From: JAYODZ01 sp965662735 | GTDB lineage: Bacteria > Pseudomonadota > Alphaproteobacteria > RS24 | Assembly: GCA_965662735.1 (NCBI GenBank) | Contig: CBFIIU010000001.1 | Span: 175,444 to 239,443, forward strand | Reading direction: 5' to 3' | DNA length: 64,000 bases | Shown here: positions 45,801-53,308 of the stretch, piece by piece | How positions within the stretch are numbered: the first letter of the stretch is position 1 | How the letters are laid out: the number at the start of each line of letters is the position of its first letter | Notes under the pieces: model-generated | Databases searched by the model: none | What the model saw: the letters and a program-made list of their open reading frames with translations, nothing else | What the model was told of the DNA's origin: nothing | Position numbers and translations under genes: made by a program

Positions 45801-46556
45801 ACCACAGACGCTCAGGCGGCAGATCGAGGCTCCGAGTCTGATTTGAATGCGATGCGGCAGCGTCTACAGCGCTTCAGTGATCGGCGATCCGGCGTTCGGG
45901 ATATTATTCGCAAAAATACCGAGCTCACCAAAATAGGTCGGAGGTTCACAGCCACGTCGATCTTTGACGAATTTACGCACACGAGTGAAAGTGGGTATAG
46001 GCGGGCGACCCAATTTATCGCTGATTATGACGCAAGCGATCAATCGGTAACCTTCTTCTCAAGTTTCAGAGCGCCTGAGGCGCCCTTTAATGCAGCCGAC
46101 GTCATGCGCGAGCAATTTTTAATGGCGGAGGAGGATATGCAATTTATTCCGAAAGTATTTAACCGCGTGAGCGTTGTGAACACTTTGGCAAGTCGTGTGA
46201 TCTCAACCTTTATGACTGAAGGCGCAGAAGATAGTGACGGATTCTTTAACGCCTTTATGCGTGAGACCGATAATGGTCGATCATCGTGGCGGATTGCGAC
46301 AGAGTTTGGGTTGCGGCCGGTGAGCGCAAGCGCCCAATGGACTGATGTGACCATTAATTTTGAAACCGACCTGTCTATTCCGGAGAATTTCAGATTGCCC
46401 ATGCGGACACCCGGCTACGCGCCCGAGGAGGGCACGGGTCGTTTGAGGGTGTTTAGCATGCGCCCGCCAAGCACAAGTTCCACCTCATCCGACACAATTT
46501 ATGAGGAGGTGGAAGCGCCGAGGCGGACGCTGTGTTGTGGTCTTATTAAATATTGA
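39834..46556 (+). CDS. Secreted SpvB/FG-GAP/RHS repeat protein with unknown C-terminal domain
   Basis: A 2240-residue protein. A Sec signal peptide ends after HAQA (residue 25). An SpvB/TcaC-like domain follows (LPGSFSVSAKGSAAYTMPL, SLQYDSGAG, VGVGWKIGGL). FG-GAP/VCBS-type motifs lie near residues 410, 469, 535, 607, 673 and 729 (for example DLNGDGLQDLI). A TcdB-like middle region leads to YD/RHS repeats from about 1090 to 1760 (YDLAGNVVRR, YDPNNNMIRK), then an Rhs-associated core at 1764-1865 (YLFSDRQGNLTHILD, RNYDPAMSRFI, KDTTG). After that come an Ala/Thr/Ser-rich linker (about 1877-2000) and a 240-residue domain ending TLCCGLIKY that was not recognised. Rhs C-termini are often toxins; no immunity gene is seen next to it. 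Confidence 0.88.
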   Translation: MFSYLRFYLLLATLAISCVAPHAQAETGLPHALPGSFSVSAKGSAAYTMPLKIVPATSPPRLSLQYDSGAGRSHVGVGWKIGGLQSIKLCRRTRRQDGIWGNISLNEGADRYAENRFCLNSLRLVAVSGAYGADGTEYQTEQFGGSRIRSIGRCGNGPCGFQVHLKSGVKLVFGIAKDALLQIDNGDVLAWGLSQKIDLKGNAVDYHYEADGNILYPKTIQYGGNVKTKDVHNREIEFQYAPANYQASQPRYVGTGGVFIERKRLLKSITSSLQGKVIYTYLLNQKFNPTVNDYQLIDVKLCAKQDQLLCYQPSTFTYPENQADLPIGFKQTGSVSLGTSSGKWLDTRLIVMDKRGTGFNGVAVITRENDDAILRFAPSDKDGNFSPVEGQGVSLDAFGDQDNPFPFLLMDKNGDGLEDLVKIYKGSDGTTLAQAYLSVAQSDDFQREPRVEKLDDTYVAKGDQKPTYLNRDLNGDGLQDLIQMKPLPSQGGRPSTYNMIAFYSSSEGGFPTRVEINPQIKGDVAPVQNQSINFVDTNGDRLSDFFLLGSGESFSGQSDVPKKFDVYASALYNQQSVLLGPEAGKQNLVRLGDNADWEAIPAYKWTDFNRDGLKDLVLFRYEANTPIKGEIWINQGKSFSLMLLPPTDPKNITEPFIASQGPEDKDLVRSSQFIDMTANGREDLVIYQGGTKQPTSETNTWFEIYAHTGKSFSYRGRSPTFGADTRNVIIDLRADGVGDIVSVKQDNDELTLTSWINLNNPQYITIEKIENGLGASIDVAYALNTGDDAVSDATNVTDPPKAVSFPLIKLNRPRRLVTQSVQNNGVSAPYASNVVTQYAYMGSIFDRLDWTFLGFQRVNKSAPAHHQRVERDYYLDFPLTGTIESERVFDTQENALLSEKIYRNSIVDIYPKATPKVVSARASQHETRVYKSVAGENSTEPEISLRRTTTFNYAPFQTPDGFFGNVLSTSQTINDSPKILYRCFTYRNEMTEKNWVIGLPTGKLATQAPSCAKFTDPDTYQWDPQHDIKFSITRYTADGAYNVRSRSIYNDQIKGFNGTEYTYTGRGFLATSVSHSAFANQKGVYTGDDQIIRQSNDYDGFGYVKSRTVTGNGLQFTTTEDTDPRFGIAIMETLPNGHRLKTTLNDLGIITGHYTTNPSNKLVLATTIDAKTVSSGGFVSEDRVRVNWDNDDPASWPLQRKYYDGTHNLYLHERSFGGQIFIEGTKRWRDSKTGYVTRKFQPSFNNDPESEHYFSDIEYGSRAEVSSIKRSDGYTIDVQRSYEDGHLKVDLFGPDPRAGQGLPDVDDDGLALRVSHLQDFVNLSETVSLPDQTHTRTNYSLLQIDQTRTDFRGLVTKSDMTSAGFIHCLSSPDTGQVCNERNGRGEITAQAYADGTRVTYFYDGIGRQQKIHSTSPSGQQVETVYEYDQERSGYFNKGYVTTIRRGDVRTELDYDLAGNVVRRSVVSPNHTNTFKYAYNALSNLISITYPDGSEVRHSYDPVSTTLQSIAYYDANGRAVPEASVSFSDYTALALPQKITYGDNRLRAEYSFDAWGKFLGDKLTNITSGQLVAQNTYEYNKAGKLIRRKSLNRPDQTFVYDANARLIGAKGIGSSGDQINYAYDPNNNMIRKSSLAFTIDDHTNRTLAVEEDGRPVWKIDYNASGFPTRKKGPGQEIDYSYTPDRRLALIAQGGKATRYTYGPNASVFSQLFLNNEHIEQERIFVGSGFEIIRSGDQEIILKKIGDGKRVFFEVADGGKNTKVQYLFSDRQGNLTHILDAQSLKVSDQWVYQPYGTPLKLSQTQGGVNGPEFIGKRWDENTQLYDFGPRNYDPAMSRFIMPDAASQYSSAYVYGSGDPLSGKDTTGLFFIIDDILEALAATIVTEAVQQAATTMVAAASEAAASSVTTDVATGISTAGEAATQSAVVASTSVAAGVAEGASDITAATAGSEIVSAGELPTSIATTEGNVLSEITADSTAGSSSLDTGSELTTDAQAADRGSESDLNAMRQRLQRFSDRRSGVRDIIRKNTELTKIGRRFTATSIFDEFTHTSESGYRRATQFIADYDASDQSVTFFSSFRAPEAPFNAADVMREQFLMAEEDMQFIPKVFNRVSVVNTLASRVISTFMTEGAEDSDGFFNAFMRETDNGRSSWRIATEFGLRPVSASAQWTDVTINFETDLSIPENFRLPMRTPGYAPEEGTGRLRVFSMRPPSTSSTSSDTIYEEVEAPRRTLCCGLIKY

Positions 46557-46629
46557 CGAATTTTGGCAGCGGCGGGCTGCGGCTCGCCGCCTCTCATCGC
46601 CACGGAATCAATTTGGTTGTGACGGGCGG

Positions 46630-47508
46630 CTAGCGTAGTTTTAGAACTTTCAAAAGGAGTTTGGATTTTGTTTTGAGCTTGACGGTGTCGCTCGTTAAGA
46701 GTCCCCATACGCTAAAGTTCATTTTTGTATACCAGTCGTGTGATTTGACGATGAGCGATGCAATTTCATGCGCGTCTGGCGATGCATAATCGAGACTTTT
46801 AAGTTGAGTGTTAACATATGAAACAAAATCGGGGTTATCGACTTGCGCTTGTTTCAGGAGGCGGAGCTTCTCACGCACAGAGGTGCTTGCGTTTTGGGTC
46901 AGTTGTTGTTTGTGGATTCGATAGAAAGTGAGTTGGTCAGGCATGTTAGTAAGTTTGTACTTCTTTAGAATGAGCCTGTTCCATAATTCGTGATCTTCGA
47001 GGCCGTCATAATAACTGTCATACGGATTGGACTTCAGAACCTCGGTGCGTGCCATTATGCTTGGATGGGAAAACGGAGCGATGCTGAGCGATCTCAGCAG
47101 AATTCCAAGTTCTGTGCTTGGATATTGCCGCAAACCATGTGCCGCACCAAACTCGAGAACAGACGAGCCAAGGACGGAGATGTCAGTATGTAGTTTCAGA
47201 TAATTGACCTGCTTTGTGAAACGATCTGGCGTAATTAAATCATCGGCATCGAGGCGAGCGACAAGGGGGGTTTCGACCTGTGCAATCGCTCGGTTCAGAG
47301 CATTTGAAATACCAGCATTCTCTTGATGAATGAGCTCAATGGGAAGGGCGTCTTTATACTCCTTCACGATATCGCCTGTTGCGTCGGTTGATCCATCGTT
47401 CACGATGATAATGTTTTTAGGTTTCAAATGAGACTTTGAGAGTGAAGACAGCGTTTCGCCAATGTATGGAGCCGCATTATATGCTGGCATTGCGACTGAG
47501 AACTCCAT
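46630..47508 (-). CDS. Glycosyltransferase family 2
   Basis: A 292-residue GT-A fold enzyme. The nucleotide-sugar domain starts FSVAMPAYNAAPYIGETLSSL, with IIVNDGSTDATGDIV, VARLDADDLITPDRF (the DxD metal site) and a later EDHELWNR acid motif. It adds a sugar to a surface polysaccharide or glycolipid in the cytoplasm; donor and acceptor are unknown. AT content is higher than in most neighbours. It is divergent from the next gene, and a 12-bp duplication lies about 50 bases upstream of its start. Its 3' end faces the giant gene. Confidence 0.92.
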   Translation of the reverse strand: MEFSVAMPAYNAAPYIGETLSSLSKSHLKPKNIIIVNDGSTDATGDIVKEYKDALPIELIHQENAGISNALNRAIAQVETPLVARLDADDLITPDRFTKQVNYLKLHTDISVLGSSVLEFGAAHGLRQYPSTELGILLRSLSIAPFSHPSIMARTEVLKSNPYDSYYDGLEDHELWNRLILKKYKLTNMPDQLTFYRIHKQQLTQNASTSVREKLRLLKQAQVDNPDFVSYVNTQLKSLDYASPDAHEIASLIVKSHDWYTKMNFSVWGLLTSDTVKLKTKSKLLLKVLKLR

Positions 47509-47559
47509 CTCTTCTCTCCATTATAACTATGTGATTTAGCTTCGCTGATTCTTGACAGC

Positions 47560-47583
47560 TTATCCGACCCCTTATCCGACCCC
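47560..47583. repeat. 12-bp perfect tandem duplication in the GT2 leader
   Basis: TTATCCGACCCC occurs twice without mismatch, 52 bases upstream of the minus-strand GT2 start. Confidence 0.88.
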
Positions 47584-47751
47584 GAGACACTCTTTTTCAA
47601 GTTTATTTTTGGCGAACCAATCAATGTTAGGTGTCTACGGGTTGCCTGGTTTAAAAAGTGAGTGGCGAAAGTTAGATATCTGGTCGACTATGTTTACATT
47701 ACGGATAGTGTGATCCAAAGCCTATTTGAAACGTCAAAGAGAGACACTGCG

Positions 47752-49434
47752 ATGACCGAAGAGACAAAAAAGTCGTGCTTGGGCGAAAACGTGACCATTG
47801 CCCTTGTCGTCGATGGTCACGGCGACCCATTGTCGGGAAAAATTCCGGGCCATGTGGCGCAGTTTTATACGGCACTTTGTGCGCGAGGTGTGGCGTCTTC
47901 AAATATCCATTTTCTAACGACGGGCGCGCGTGCGTCTTCGCTTGTGCCTATTTGTATCGCCGAGCCGGATCAGTCGGTGGGGGCGCTGCGCTATGCGCTA
48001 TTTGCAGGCCTATATTTTATTGAACGGGCGCTCATTCGGCGACGAAAAAAATATAAAGGATATGCTCAGTGGGTCTCAATGGCTTCGCTAGAGAATGCGC
48101 GCGAGATCCAACCGCTTGAGGAAATGACCGATGAGGTCGACGTGACGGTTTGGTTTAGCGGGGTGTCGCCCAGCGCACAAATGGCGTCATCTACGATGGA
48201 TCGGGCGGTGCATCGACAATTAGGGGCGATTGTGCAGCCTCTCTATGGGGGGCGCGGGCAACCTTTTGGGTTTAAAGAGGCGCGGGAACATGCGCCATCA
48301 TTGGACTTTTCGATCATCGCACATGATCGGACGCAGGCGGATTGGACGACGCGATGTGTCTTTCGGGGGTCCATCATGACGGCCAATCGCTGGCTTGTGT
48401 CGCATGCTAATCTGGTTGCAAAACTATCGGCGCTAATGGCGGAGTGGATTGTTCGTGGTCGCACGGAGCGGGAGGAGGCGCTAGCGAGCGATCCTGTCAA
48501 TCCAAGCGTGGTGGCGTCCGCGTCGTTTTGGCCGTCTATAGGCGAGAGTCTGGCCTATGCCGCACAGGCGTTTATTACCTATCCCATTCAAAAAATGCTG
48601 ACCAAACAAATCCGGCGCCGTGCGCCGCGCTGGTCGGTTTCTTATTATCAAGGCGATGGCTTTGCCCAGCCCGAGCAAGTAGGAACCCGCATCCCTAATC
48701 CGAGCGGGGACCGTTTTCTCGCAGATCCGTTTACGGTTGAGTATGCGGGGCAGAGTTTTTGTTTTGTTGAAGATTATTTCCCGGATGAGAAAAAGGGAAA
48801 AATCTCGGCCTATCGGCTTGATGAGACCGGCGCACAGGATCTTGGTGTTGTGCTCGAAGAACCGTGGCACTTATCGTTTCCGTTTTTGATCGCTGATCAG
48901 GGGCAGATCTATATGGTGCCGGAAAGCTCTGCCGCGCGCGAGATCCGGATTTATAAAGCCTATGATTTTCCCAATGATTGGCGTCTGGAACGGGTTTTGA
49001 TGCAAAACATTGACGCTGCAGATAGCATGATTTTTAAGAAGGGACGGCGGTGGTATATGCTGAGCAATGTCTGCACGGCCGGTCGCTCTGATCATCAATC
49101 TGAATTGCACTTGTTTTCGGCCTCCAATCTTTTGACATCGCACTGGGAGCCATGCCCGCATAACCCGATTATCTGTGACCCTTTAAGAGCCCGTAATGCG
49201 GGCCTATTTTCGCGGGAGGGACGCTTGTATCGGGTGAACCAGGTTCAAGCTCAAGGCCAATATGGTTTTGCCTTTCAAATTAATGAGATCACCTCCATCT
49301 CACAGCATCATTATGAAGAAAAACCCGTTAAGCGCGTCGATCCAGACCTTGGTTGTGGGATGGCGCGCACCCATCACTTCCATATTGGGCCACGGTTCAC
49401 CGTTCGCGACCACGCTTATTGGCAAAAACGTTAG
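47752..49434 (+). CDS. Glucosamine inositolphosphorylceramide transferase-like protein
   Basis: About 560 residues. The C-terminal half (from SYYQGDGF) is a five-bladed propeller-like domain of the type seen in plant GINT1 and related bacterial proteins: NPSGDRFLADPFTVEYAGQ, FCFVEDYFPDEKKGKISAY, VLEEPWHLSFPFLIA and MVPESSAAREIRIYKA. The N-terminal half (GENVTIALVVDGHGDP, VTVWFSGVSPSAQM) was not recognised with confidence; in some relatives this position holds a formyltransferase-like domain. It probably acts in surface-glycan or glycolipid synthesis. The ATG at 47752 has AAAGAGAG upstream and suits the first conserved strand; the ORF is open from 47662. Confidence 0.72.
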   Translation: MTEETKKSCLGENVTIALVVDGHGDPLSGKIPGHVAQFYTALCARGVASSNIHFLTTGARASSLVPICIAEPDQSVGALRYALFAGLYFIERALIRRRKKYKGYAQWVSMASLENAREIQPLEEMTDEVDVTVWFSGVSPSAQMASSTMDRAVHRQLGAIVQPLYGGRGQPFGFKEAREHAPSLDFSIIAHDRTQADWTTRCVFRGSIMTANRWLVSHANLVAKLSALMAEWIVRGRTEREEALASDPVNPSVVASASFWPSIGESLAYAAQAFITYPIQKMLTKQIRRRAPRWSVSYYQGDGFAQPEQVGTRIPNPSGDRFLADPFTVEYAGQSFCFVEDYFPDEKKGKISAYRLDETGAQDLGVVLEEPWHLSFPFLIADQGQIYMVPESSAAREIRIYKAYDFPNDWRLERVLMQNIDAADSMIFKKGRRWYMLSNVCTAGRSDHQSELHLFSASNLLTSHWEPCPHNPIICDPLRARNAGLFSREGRLYRVNQVQAQGQYGFAFQINEITSISQHHYEEKPVKRVDPDLGCGMARTHHFHIGPRFTVRDHAYWQKR

Positions 49435-49436
49435 GG

Positions 49437-50447
49437 TTACTTCGCCCGTGCTGCATTGTGATTAGAGATGACCGTTTCATAAAAGGAGGTAATTTTCCGG
49501 CACTGGCGGGTGCGATCGAGATGCGCGATATCATGTTGAACGCGGTAATGCCCTGTCGCCCCATAGGTTGTCAGCGCGGCTTGCATGGCTTGGGTGAGGG
49601 CGCTACCGTCACCGATAGGAACCAAATCGGCAGCATCGCCGAGGCAGGCGCGGGCGCCGTCGGTCGCAGTGGCAATGATCTGACACCCATATTGCATGGC
49701 TTCGCCGAGCACAAGTGGGAATGCCTCATTCGCCGATGGCAGAACTAAAGCATCAATGAGCTGGTAGAAAGGTGCTAAGGCGGCTTGATGGCCGGTGAAA
49801 AGGATGCGGTCGGACAGTGTGCGGCTTTTTAAAGCAAGTGCATCTTCGCCGTCGCCTATAATCAGTAATTTTGCGGGCGCTGGAAGGGCACTGAAACTGT
49901 CGATCAACAAGTCGACGCGCTTCGCGCTATTCAGACGCCCCACAAAGCCAAAAATAAAATCTTCTGGGGCCAACCCATATTGTTGCTTGATCTGTTCGAT
50001 TTCAGCAGGTGACGCGGCGGGGCTTGGCGTGATCCAATTTCCAATTTGCGTTTTATCGCCAGTATAGTTTTGAACCTGTCGCAGTTGCGCGGCATTGAGG
50101 CAGATCAAGCCATCCAGATGGTCATGGTCCTTCGCTTTATATTTGACGTGGAGGGTGGCGACCCGCGGATAGGTGACGGGGCGCAAGTAGCGCGCGGCAC
50201 GACCCAGATGAGCGTGGACGATATCTGCTTGGATTTGCGAGAAAAACCGTTGGCTGAAGAAAACCGACTGCATCCAAGTCATCGGGTGAAATGCAACCGA
50301 AGGCGATAAATAATGCGTCAGAGCAGCCGACGGTTTGCTGATGACGGACACAATGTGCCCGTCCTCGGCTTGTTGGTTTGCTAGATCAGCGCAGTATCGC
50401 TCAGAGCCCGCGAAATTTTCGGTGAGAATATAGTGCGCAATATGCAT
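49437..50447 (-). CDS. Glycosyltransferase family 4
   Basis: A 336-residue GT-B fold enzyme. The N-terminal domain opens with IAHYILTENFAGSERYCADLANQ, and the C-terminal donor-binding domain has FGFVGRLNSAKRVDLLIDSF, LLIIGDGEDALALK and the EAFPLVLGEAMQYGCQIIAT motif (EX7E). The enzyme probably transfers a sugar in surface-polysaccharide synthesis. It is convergent with the GINT1-like gene, with stop codons three bases apart. With the two genes to the left it forms a small surface-glycan group. Confidence 0.92.
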   Translation of the reverse strand: MHIAHYILTENFAGSERYCADLANQQAEDGHIVSVISKPSAALTHYLSPSVAFHPMTWMQSVFFSQRFFSQIQADIVHAHLGRAARYLRPVTYPRVATLHVKYKAKDHDHLDGLICLNAAQLRQVQNYTGDKTQIGNWITPSPAASPAEIEQIKQQYGLAPEDFIFGFVGRLNSAKRVDLLIDSFSALPAPAKLLIIGDGEDALALKSRTLSDRILFTGHQAALAPFYQLIDALVLPSANEAFPLVLGEAMQYGCQIIATATDGARACLGDAADLVPIGDGSALTQAMQAALTTYGATGHYRVQHDIAHLDRTRQCRKITSFYETVISNHNAARAK

Positions 50448-50505
50448 TATATGCCTTCGGGCCCCTTCATTGCTGTCGGGGCCGTTTGGTCAGGCATTCC
50501 GAAAT

Positions 50506-51240
50506 TTAATGCTTGAAGGAGGGATCACGCTGCTCCACCAAACGCTTCATTGCGGCAAATTCAAGTGCACCGGCCGGATTTCCAGAGCCCTGAATTTTCA
50601 TTAATTTCTCACTGCGCTCGAGCACCTCTGGCCGCACAGAAATGGGTTTCACACCCGTCTGATCGGTCGCCACTTGAATTTGGCAGGAGCGTTCAAATAG
50701 CCACATATTGGCAAAGGCCTCGGCAATGGTCCGTCCACCTGTTAACAGGCCGTGGTTGCGCAAGATCAAGAAATTTTTATCTCCCAAATTTGCAACCAGC
50801 TTAGGTTTTTCAGACTCGTCAACAGTGATGCCCTCAAAATCGTGATAGGCGACACGTTTGTGCAATAGGGCAGAGTAGAAATTGTCCGGGCGTAATCCGC
50901 CGTCTTGACAGGCGACGGCCATGCCAGCGGTTGTGTGTGTATGTGCGATGCACATCAGATCGTGGCGGGCCGCATGCACGCAAGAATGGATGAGCATTCC
51001 TGCGGGGTTAACCGAATAATTTGAAGGCTCGACAATATTTCCTTCGATATCGCACTTCACCAAATTGGATGCGGTCACTTCGCTGTAGTGAAGGCCATAC
51101 GGATTGATCAGAAAATGATCTTCATTGTCAGGCAGTTTGACCGTGATGTGGTTGTAGATCAGTTCACCCCAGCCCATCATATCAAAAATGCGGTATAATG
51201 CAGCGAGGTCCTCGCGGATTTCCTGTTCTGTCTCAGTCAT
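50506..51240 (-). CDS. Class II aldolase/adducin family protein
   Basis: A 244-residue zinc-dependent aldolase-fold protein. The zinc ligands are in LMCIAHTHTTAGMA (HxH) and NHGLLTGGRTIAEAF, with LINPYGLHYSEVTASNLVKCD near residue 40 as the phosphate-binding region. Family members include fuculose-phosphate aldolase and decarboxylases; the version with CVHAARHDL and no tail is common in Alphaproteobacteria with unknown substrate. It shares its strand with the glycosyltransferase downstream, but is probably transcribed separately. Confidence 0.9.
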   Translation of the reverse strand: MTETEQEIREDLAALYRIFDMMGWGELIYNHITVKLPDNEDHFLINPYGLHYSEVTASNLVKCDIEGNIVEPSNYSVNPAGMLIHSCVHAARHDLMCIAHTHTTAGMAVACQDGGLRPDNFYSALLHKRVAYHDFEGITVDESEKPKLVANLGDKNFLILRNHGLLTGGRTIAEAFANMWLFERSCQIQVATDQTGVKPISVRPEVLERSEKLMKIQGSGNPAGALEFAAMKRLVEQRDPSFKH

Positions 51241-51464
51241 CTTCTCATCCTTACTCTTATATCAACTCTTCGCTTAGTTGTTTTTCCGCGCCAACCCCTT
51301 TTTGACAGGGTTGTTATCAGACACACGCGGTGCGTAACTCATCGCTGATGATATGACGAAAGGTGGGGGCTTGGCAATTGCGCAGTTATAGCGCTTGCGT
51401 CCCCCACCTCGTTAACCAATGAACTCCACAGTGAACGGATTACGCTCCAAACTGCGAAATCCGA

Positions 51465-51773
51465 TCAATCATCGTCGCGCTTTTTGGAGGGAGCGCATTT
51501 GTCGTGGAACAGTTTTAACTCCGCTTCCGTTAGCTGGCCGTCTTTATCTTGATCCATTTGATTAAATAGTCCGACGTGAAATGATAAAAATTCTTCGCGG
51601 GAGACGCGCTGATCACTATCTGTGTCCATTGTGGTTACGTGAGGTCCTTTCTTATGCCTCATATCGTCACAATGATCGGCCGCTTGGGCGTCGCTCAGCG
51701 CCATAAGTCCAATCGTAAAGACAAGGCCCATCACGGTTGCGGACGCGATGAATGGAGATGAAGTGAGGTGCAT
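51465..51773 (-). CDS. Periplasmic EF-hand protein
   Basis: A 102-residue protein with a signal peptide (FIASATVMGLVFTIGLMA, likely cut after AQA) and two calcium-binding EF-hand loops: DTDSDQRVSREEF and DQDKDGQLTEAEL, both with the expected acidic ligands. A basic and acidic tail (SKKRDDD) follows. It probably binds calcium in the periplasm; the partner is not known. AAGGAAG before the ATG at 51773 decides the start over a TTG at 51788. Confidence 0.87.
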   Translation of the reverse strand: MHLTSSPFIASATVMGLVFTIGLMALSDAQAADHCDDMRHKKGPHVTTMDTDSDQRVSREEFLSFHVGLFNQMDQDKDGQLTEAELKLFHDKCAPSKKRDDD

Positions 51774-52027
51774 TTTACTTCCTTTCAATGGTGAGCGGAA
51801 AAGGCCGGTGGTGGCCGATCAAATATTCTCTATGTCGCTACTCGTGACACACAAACTTCGGTAACACACAGGTAGCGCTTGAGAGACAATCATTCTTATG
51901 TTTAGGAGAATTTTTAGGCCCCGTGGAGAGGATTAATTTCAGAATGCGACTTGCTTTCACGGGCATATCCGTTACTGTTTTTCTTAACAGCATTGTCTGA
52001 TCTGCATTAAGCAGCACCTGTGAGAGC

Positions 52028-53308
52028 ATGATGAGTTCTGAAGTCGCCGTGTCTGGGGCTAGCCCCACCGTATCCGCATCATCTGTAGACGAAAAAAACG
52101 TCGCAGAATTGGCTTGTCCCCCTCGGAAATCGCAAGAGGCGCGGCCCACTCGTGGCGATGAGAATGCCGCGCAAAACTCAGCCCATTCTAGCCCCAATCA
52201 ATCTAGCCCCCATCAGTCGGGCTCCAGCCCGTCGGGAGGAAGTCAGTCAGAGGGAAATCAAGGCAGGGCGCGCACCTCAGGGTCTAAGAATGGATCGCGG
52301 GCGGAGAGGGTGCTGTATGGTGCGCTCGATTTGGGCACCAATAATTGCCGTTTATTAATTGTCGAACCGGATGGCGACGGGTTCAAGGTGCGCGATAGTT
52401 TTTCCAGGATTGTGCGCCTCGGCGAGGGCTTGGAGCAAAGTGGTGCTTTAAGCGAAGAAGCGATGGATCGAACCATCGCAGCCTTAAAAGTATGTGCTGG
52501 AAAAATTCGTCGTGCGCGTGTCGGGCGCGTTCGATGTATCGCCACGGAAGCCTGCCGTAAAGCCTCCAATGGGAGTGCCTTTGTGCGCCGGGTGGTGCGC
52601 GAGACGGGCCTTAGATTTGAAATTATTGATGGGCAGGCGGAAGCGGAATTAGCCGCTCTCGGCTGCGAGAACCTTTTTGCGTCCTCCACCCAGGCCGCTC
52701 TCGTATTTGATATTGGCGGTGGCAGTACGGAGCTTACTTGGTTACAGCGCGATGGCACAGGCCCCCTCGAAATTGCGCATGTCGCATCTTATCCATTAGG
52801 TGTTGTGACACTGGCGGAGCGATATGCAGGGCCGGGGGAGTATGAACATGGCTATGAGCCCATACTGGCCGAGTGTTTGACCGCCTTACGGGAATTTAGT
52901 CAAAAAATCTCTGACCTTGATCAAGTCGATGAGATACAACTCATCGGCACGTCGGGCACGGTAACCACGTTAGCCGCAGTTCATATGGGCCTGCCGCGCT
53001 ATGACCGTCAGCGCGTTGATGGCTGTATCATGCAGATGTCAGATATGATGGCGGTGATTTATGATTTGCGTCAGAAAAGTCGGAGTGAATTGGCAGCCAA
53101 TCATTGCATTGGTGTCCAACGAGCGGATTTGGTGTTGGCGGGATGCGCGGTCATGGATGCGCTGTATCAGGTTTTTCCTGCGGAGCGGGTGAGTGTCGCT
53201 GATCGTGGATTACGCGAGGGTATGTTGATGCGAATGATGCGTCGCGATCGTCGCCGCAGTCAATATCGTGCACGACGTCGCCAAAAAGCAAAGCGCCATG
53301 GCGGGTAA
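52028..53308 (+). CDS. Ppx/GppA family phosphatase
   Basis: A 426-residue ASKHA-fold enzyme. The core begins at YGALDLGTNNCRLLIVEP near residue 97, and has RCIATEACRKASNG, FDIGGGSTELTW and GTSGTVTTLAAVHMG, the nucleotide and phosphate loops. Family members hydrolyse polyphosphate or the pentaphosphate of (p)ppGpp. The first 95 residues are an unusual low-complexity Ser/Gln/Gly-rich tail (SSPNQSSPHQSGSSPSGGSQ), and the C-terminus is highly basic (RRDRRRSQYRARRRQK). It overlaps the rlmE gene by 11 bases from the rlmE start at 53298. Confidence 0.9.
   Translation: MMSSEVAVSGASPTVSASSVDEKNVAELACPPRKSQEARPTRGDENAAQNSAHSSPNQSSPHQSGSSPSGGSQSEGNQGRARTSGSKNGSRAERVLYGALDLGTNNCRLLIVEPDGDGFKVRDSFSRIVRLGEGLEQSGALSEEAMDRTIAALKVCAGKIRRARVGRVRCIATEACRKASNGSAFVRRVVRETGLRFEIIDGQAEAELAALGCENLFASSTQAALVFDIGGGSTELTWLQRDGTGPLEIAHVASYPLGVVTLAERYAGPGEYEHGYEPILAECLTALREFSQKISDLDQVDEIQLIGTSGTVTTLAAVHMGLPRYDRQRVDGCIMQMSDMMAVIYDLRQKSRSELAANHCIGVQRADLVLAGCAVMDALYQVFPAERVSVADRGLREGMLMRMMRRDRRRSQYRARRRQKAKRHGG

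Noticed and set aside
50460..50483. GGCCCC/GGGGCC hairpin between the aldolase and GT4 genes
   Set aside because: Symmetry is real, but no T run follows on the minus strand, so it was not called a terminator.
51838..52197. Minus-strand 119-residue frame over the start of ppx
   Set aside because: It overlaps the ppx leader and first codons, has no family resemblance and no ribosome site.
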